Source: Candidatus Moranbacteria bacterium UBA1302 (GTDB taxonomy: Bacteria > Patescibacteriota > Minisyncoccia > Moranbacterales > UBA1568). Taken from it: 6,865 nucleotides of DNA. This document shows positions 5,142-6,865 of the stretch, piece by piece. The stretch lies in contig DBUA01000058.1 in NCBI GenBank assembly GCA_002307715.1, positions 1 to 6,865 on the forward strand, in the 5' to 3' direction. How positions within the stretch are numbered: the stretch's first letter is position 1; each line of letters starts with the position of its first letter. Under the pieces are notes generated by a model. It had not been told where the DNA came from and ran no database searches. It saw nothing but the letters and a program-made list of their open reading frames with translations. Made by a program: the position numbers and the translations under genes.

Positions 5142-6389
5142 ATGAAACGATTCATTTCGCGGCTTCTGCCACAATTCATCAAGAACCAGTACCATCTCGC
5201 GCAGGCGGTCATCGCGTGCGTCTTTTTCGGTTTTCCTGCCAAGCGATTGAAAGTGATCGGCGTGACAGGGACAAATGGCAAGACGACGACGACACAGATG
5301 ATTACACGTATTCTCGAACAGGCAGGGAAAAAAGTAGCGATGGCTTCGACGATCAATTTCCAGATCAAGGAACGGAAGTGGACGAATGCCTCGAAGTTCA
5401 CGACATCGTCAGCATGGAAGCTGCAGAAATTTTTGCGTGAGGCAGCAGATGCCGGTTGTGGATATGCTGTCATCGAGACATCATCGCACGCGCTCGATCA
5501 AGGCCGAGTATGGGGGATTCCATATGAGATCGCGGTCATGACTAATGTGACACGCGAACATCTTGATTACCATAAGACGATGGATAGTTATCGGATTGCA
5601 AAACGGCGTCTTTTTGAAATCGCGCATAAAGCGGTCATCAATGCCGATATGGAGGAACCGGAATTCTTCCGGCTTCCAGGGAAAGAGGCAATCCGGTATA
5701 GCACGAAGGATCCATCGGCACATCTCTTCGCTTCGCATGTCGAACTTGATTTTTCGGGAACGGAGTTTACTGTCGACGGAACGAAATTCCGCCTGCATCT
5801 GCCGGGACTGTTCAATATTGAAAACGCGCTCGCAGCTCTCGGTGTCGCTCGCTTGTTGGATATCGATTTTTCGACCGCTCAAGCGGCGCTTGCAAGCATA
5901 GCAAGCGTACCGGGACGGATGGAACTTGTGGAAAATCCGATGCGGGCTGATATTTTGATCGATTATGCGGTGACGCCTGATGCGTTTGAAAAGCTGTATG
6001 CATCAATCCTCCCGCTCAAGATCCCGGGATCGAAGATCATCCATGTTTTCGGGGCGTGCGGAGAGCGTGACCGCGGCAAACGTCCGATGCTCGGCGAGAT
6101 CGCTTCATCGAATGCTGATATCGTGATCCTGACCAACGAGGATCCGTATCATGAGGATCCGGAACGTATCATCGATGAAATCGAGCGGGGCGTCACGAAG
6201 AAAAAAGACAAGAATTATTTCCGTATCTTTGATCGGCGAGAAGCGATCCGTAAAGCGCTTACGCTCGCAGAGATCGGCGATATCGTTCTCATCACCGGCA
6301 AAGGCGCCGAAGAGACGATGGCACTGGGGGATGCGCGGATTCCGTGGAATGAACGGAGCGTCATTGAAGATGAGCTTGCTCACCTCTAG
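5142..6389 (+). CDS. murE: MurE-like UDP-N-acetylmuramyl-tripeptide synthetase, short N-terminus
   Basis: Cytoplasmic ATP-dependent Mur ligase that adds the third residue (diaminopimelate, lysine or another diamino acid) to UDP-MurNAc-L-Ala-D-Glu. Its 415 residues compare with about 490 in classical MurE. The usual N-terminal UDP-binding domain is replaced by about 36 residues with a hydrophobic stretch (18-33). The central domain has P-loop GTNGKTTT (43-50), ETSSHALDQGR (112-122) and REHLDYHKTMDSYRIAKRRLF (138-158), with Lys154 as the expected carbamylated lysine. Then come PGLFNIENALAAL (221-233), VPGRMELV (257-264), DYAVTPDAFEKL (274-285, usually DYAHTPD), FGACGERDRGKRP (303-315), TNEDPYHEDP (331-340, where DAP enzymes have DNPR) and TGKGAEET (385-392). 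AGGAAG sets the start. MurF, MurC/D, folate or cyanophycin ligases are less likely, given GRMELV and RGKRP. Confidence 0.88.
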   Translation: MKRFISRLLPQFIKNQYHLAQAVIACVFFGFPAKRLKVIGVTGTNGKTTTTQMITRILEQAGKKVAMASTINFQIKERKWTNASKFTTSSAWKLQKFLREAADAGCGYAVIETSSHALDQGRVWGIPYEIAVMTNVTREHLDYHKTMDSYRIAKRRLFEIAHKAVINADMEEPEFFRLPGKEAIRYSTKDPSAHLFASHVELDFSGTEFTVDGTKFRLHLPGLFNIENALAALGVARLLDIDFSTAQAALASIASVPGRMELVENPMRADILIDYAVTPDAFEKLYASILPLKIPGSKIIHVFGACGERDRGKRPMLGEIASSNADIVILTNEDPYHEDPERIIDEIERGVTKKKDKNYFRIFDRREAIRKALTLAEIGDIVLITGKGAEETMALGDARIPWNERSVIEDELAHL

Positions 6390-6415
6390 CGTTTATCTTG
6401 AAATCAGTATCGAAT

Positions 6416-6453
6416 AAAAAAGAAATGGCCATCCAGAATTTTGGATGGCCATT
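6416..6453. terminator. Terminator between the murE-like gene and the convergent hypothetical gene
   Basis: AATGGCCATCCA (6424-6435) and TGGATGGCCATT (6442-6453) form a perfect 12-bp stem with loop GAATTT. On the minus strand it is followed by TTTCTTTTTT, a good U-tract, and it lies just past the TGA of the gene ending at 6461. On the plus strand the tail ATTTGATT is weaker, but it can still serve the murE-like gene, whose stop is 34 bases upstream. Confidence 0.85.
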
Positions 6454-6460
6454 ATTTGAT

Positions 6461-6841
6461 TCAGCAGAGTTCGTGCATCTCACGCAGTTTTTCTCCGGTT
6501 CGGAGCAACGTTTTGACGATGGCAAGGGCCGTGCCAATCGGATAGCTGCGCATGAGATCTCGCAGAATGCGCGAAACGACCGATGACGTTATGGGATCCT
6601 CCGATATCTTCGTTATGTTGGTAATCGCGCCGTGCGATACGAACGAGATGTCATCGGCAGTGGCAGGTTTATCGGAACAATCCCGGTTGACCGGAATAAT
6701 GACGATAAAAGTCCGTGGAGCCGAAACCGTGCCCGTCCCTGACTTTAAGGAACCTGTGCAATACACGACGCGGAAGCCCATATGTTCGTACAACTCCTGA
6801 CCAATACTGGTCAAATTGGGGATGAAACAGGCTGTGGTCAC
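6461..6841 (-). CDS. Hypothetical protein, no family recognised
   Basis: A 126-residue protein that I cannot assign. The N-terminal half looks alpha/beta: TSIGQELYEHMGFRVVYCTG (11-30), then a Ser/Thr/Gly-rich loop (31-42) and a strong strand, RTFIVIIPV (43-51). The C-terminal part is mostly helical, with PITSSVVSRILRDLMRSY (83-100) and TALAIVKTLLRTGEKLREMH (104-123). No signal peptide or membrane segment is evident. Cysteines are at 5, 28, 55 and 126 with no metal-site spacing. The frame is open to the window edge (GTT ATT TTA CAA GAG GAG ATA ATC before the GTG), so a longer N-terminus is formally possible, but GAGGAG 6 bases upstream makes the GTG at 6841 the likely start. It converges on the murE-like gene and shares its terminator. 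Real coding is supported by that site, the terminator and the length. Confidence 0.72.
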   Translation of the reverse strand: MTTACFIPNLTSIGQELYEHMGFRVVYCTGSLKSGTGTVSAPRTFIVIIPVNRDCSDKPATADDISFVSHGAITNITKISEDPITSSVVSRILRDLMRSYPIGTALAIVKTLLRTGEKLREMHELC

Positions 6842-6847
6842 GATTAT

Positions 6848-6853
6848 CTCCTC
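6848..6853 (-). promoter_or_regulatory. Ribosome binding site of the last gene
   Basis: Minus-strand GAGGAG, with spacer ATAATC (6 bases) before the GTG at 6841, is the best Shine-Dalgarno in the window and decides the start of the hypothetical gene. Its promoter would lie at or beyond the window edge. Confidence 0.7.
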
Positions 6854-6865
6854 TTGTAAAATAAC

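Noticed and set aside
5030..5440. A 136-codon plus-strand frame overlapping the start of the murE-like gene
   Set aside because: It runs through the hairpin terminator and 300 bases of the murE-like gene in another frame, with no family resemblance and no ribosome binding site.
5123..5473. A 116-codon minus-strand frame across the murE-like 5' end
   Set aside because: It lies opposite the P-loop region of a clear Mur ligase; low-complexity shadow of that gene.
1..6865. Recoded UGA, CRISPR array, tRNA/rRNA, insertion sequence or phage genes
   Set aside because: No in-frame TGA within the genes, no regularly spaced repeats, no transposase or integrase motifs, and no tRNA-like cloverleaf was noticed on reading both strands.

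Overview
The window looks like a chromosomal segment of a Patescibacteria (Candidate Phyla Radiation) bacterium, probably from the Parcubacteria side. This is inferred from three gene types: a short MurE-like ligase with a tiny N-terminal region, a FemAB-type transferase and an exported DUF3048 protein, all in forms I associate with that group. Stops are TAA, TGA and TAG, and no gene has an in-frame TGA, so the code is standard and the UGA-recoding lineages (Gracilibacteria/SR1) are excluded. Genes are compact and most are separated by clear intrinsic terminators. No tRNA, rRNA, CRISPR, insertion sequence or phage gene was seen.

Layout. 1-558 is the 3' part of mutM (8-oxoguanine DNA glycosylase), followed after 40 bases by an exported DUF3048/YerB-like protein (599-1759) and a terminator. 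A TATAAT promoter then drives holA (1849-2820, DNA polymerase III delta subunit). It converges on rpsT (2868-3137, minus, ribosomal protein S20) across a shared bidirectional terminator. rpsT has a strong promoter with a 17-base spacer and a leader of about 75 nt. Divergently, ruvA (3355-3924) and a FemAB-like transferase (3928-4887) form a tight pair ending in a 14-bp bidirectional terminator. The 254 bases before the next gene hold a possible small minus-strand ORF and a second, rightward hairpin terminator or attenuator. A MurE-like ligase (5142-6389) follows, then a terminator shared with a minus-strand hypothetical gene (6461-6841), which has a good ribosome binding site near the window edge.

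By function the window mixes genome upkeep (mutM, holA, ruvA), translation (rpsT) and cell-wall synthesis (the MurE-like and FemAB-like genes, probably the DUF3048 protein at the envelope). MurE adds the third stem-peptide residue, and FemAB enzymes commonly decorate a lysine at that position. The MurE here lacks the DNPR arginine that marks meso-diaminopimelate enzymes, so the two genes together hint at a Lys-type, or at least non-DAP, branched peptidoglycan.

I see no obvious new defence or mobile system. The main loose ends are the unexplained small ORF and terminator before murE, the unidentified last gene, and residue changes in MutM and MurE.
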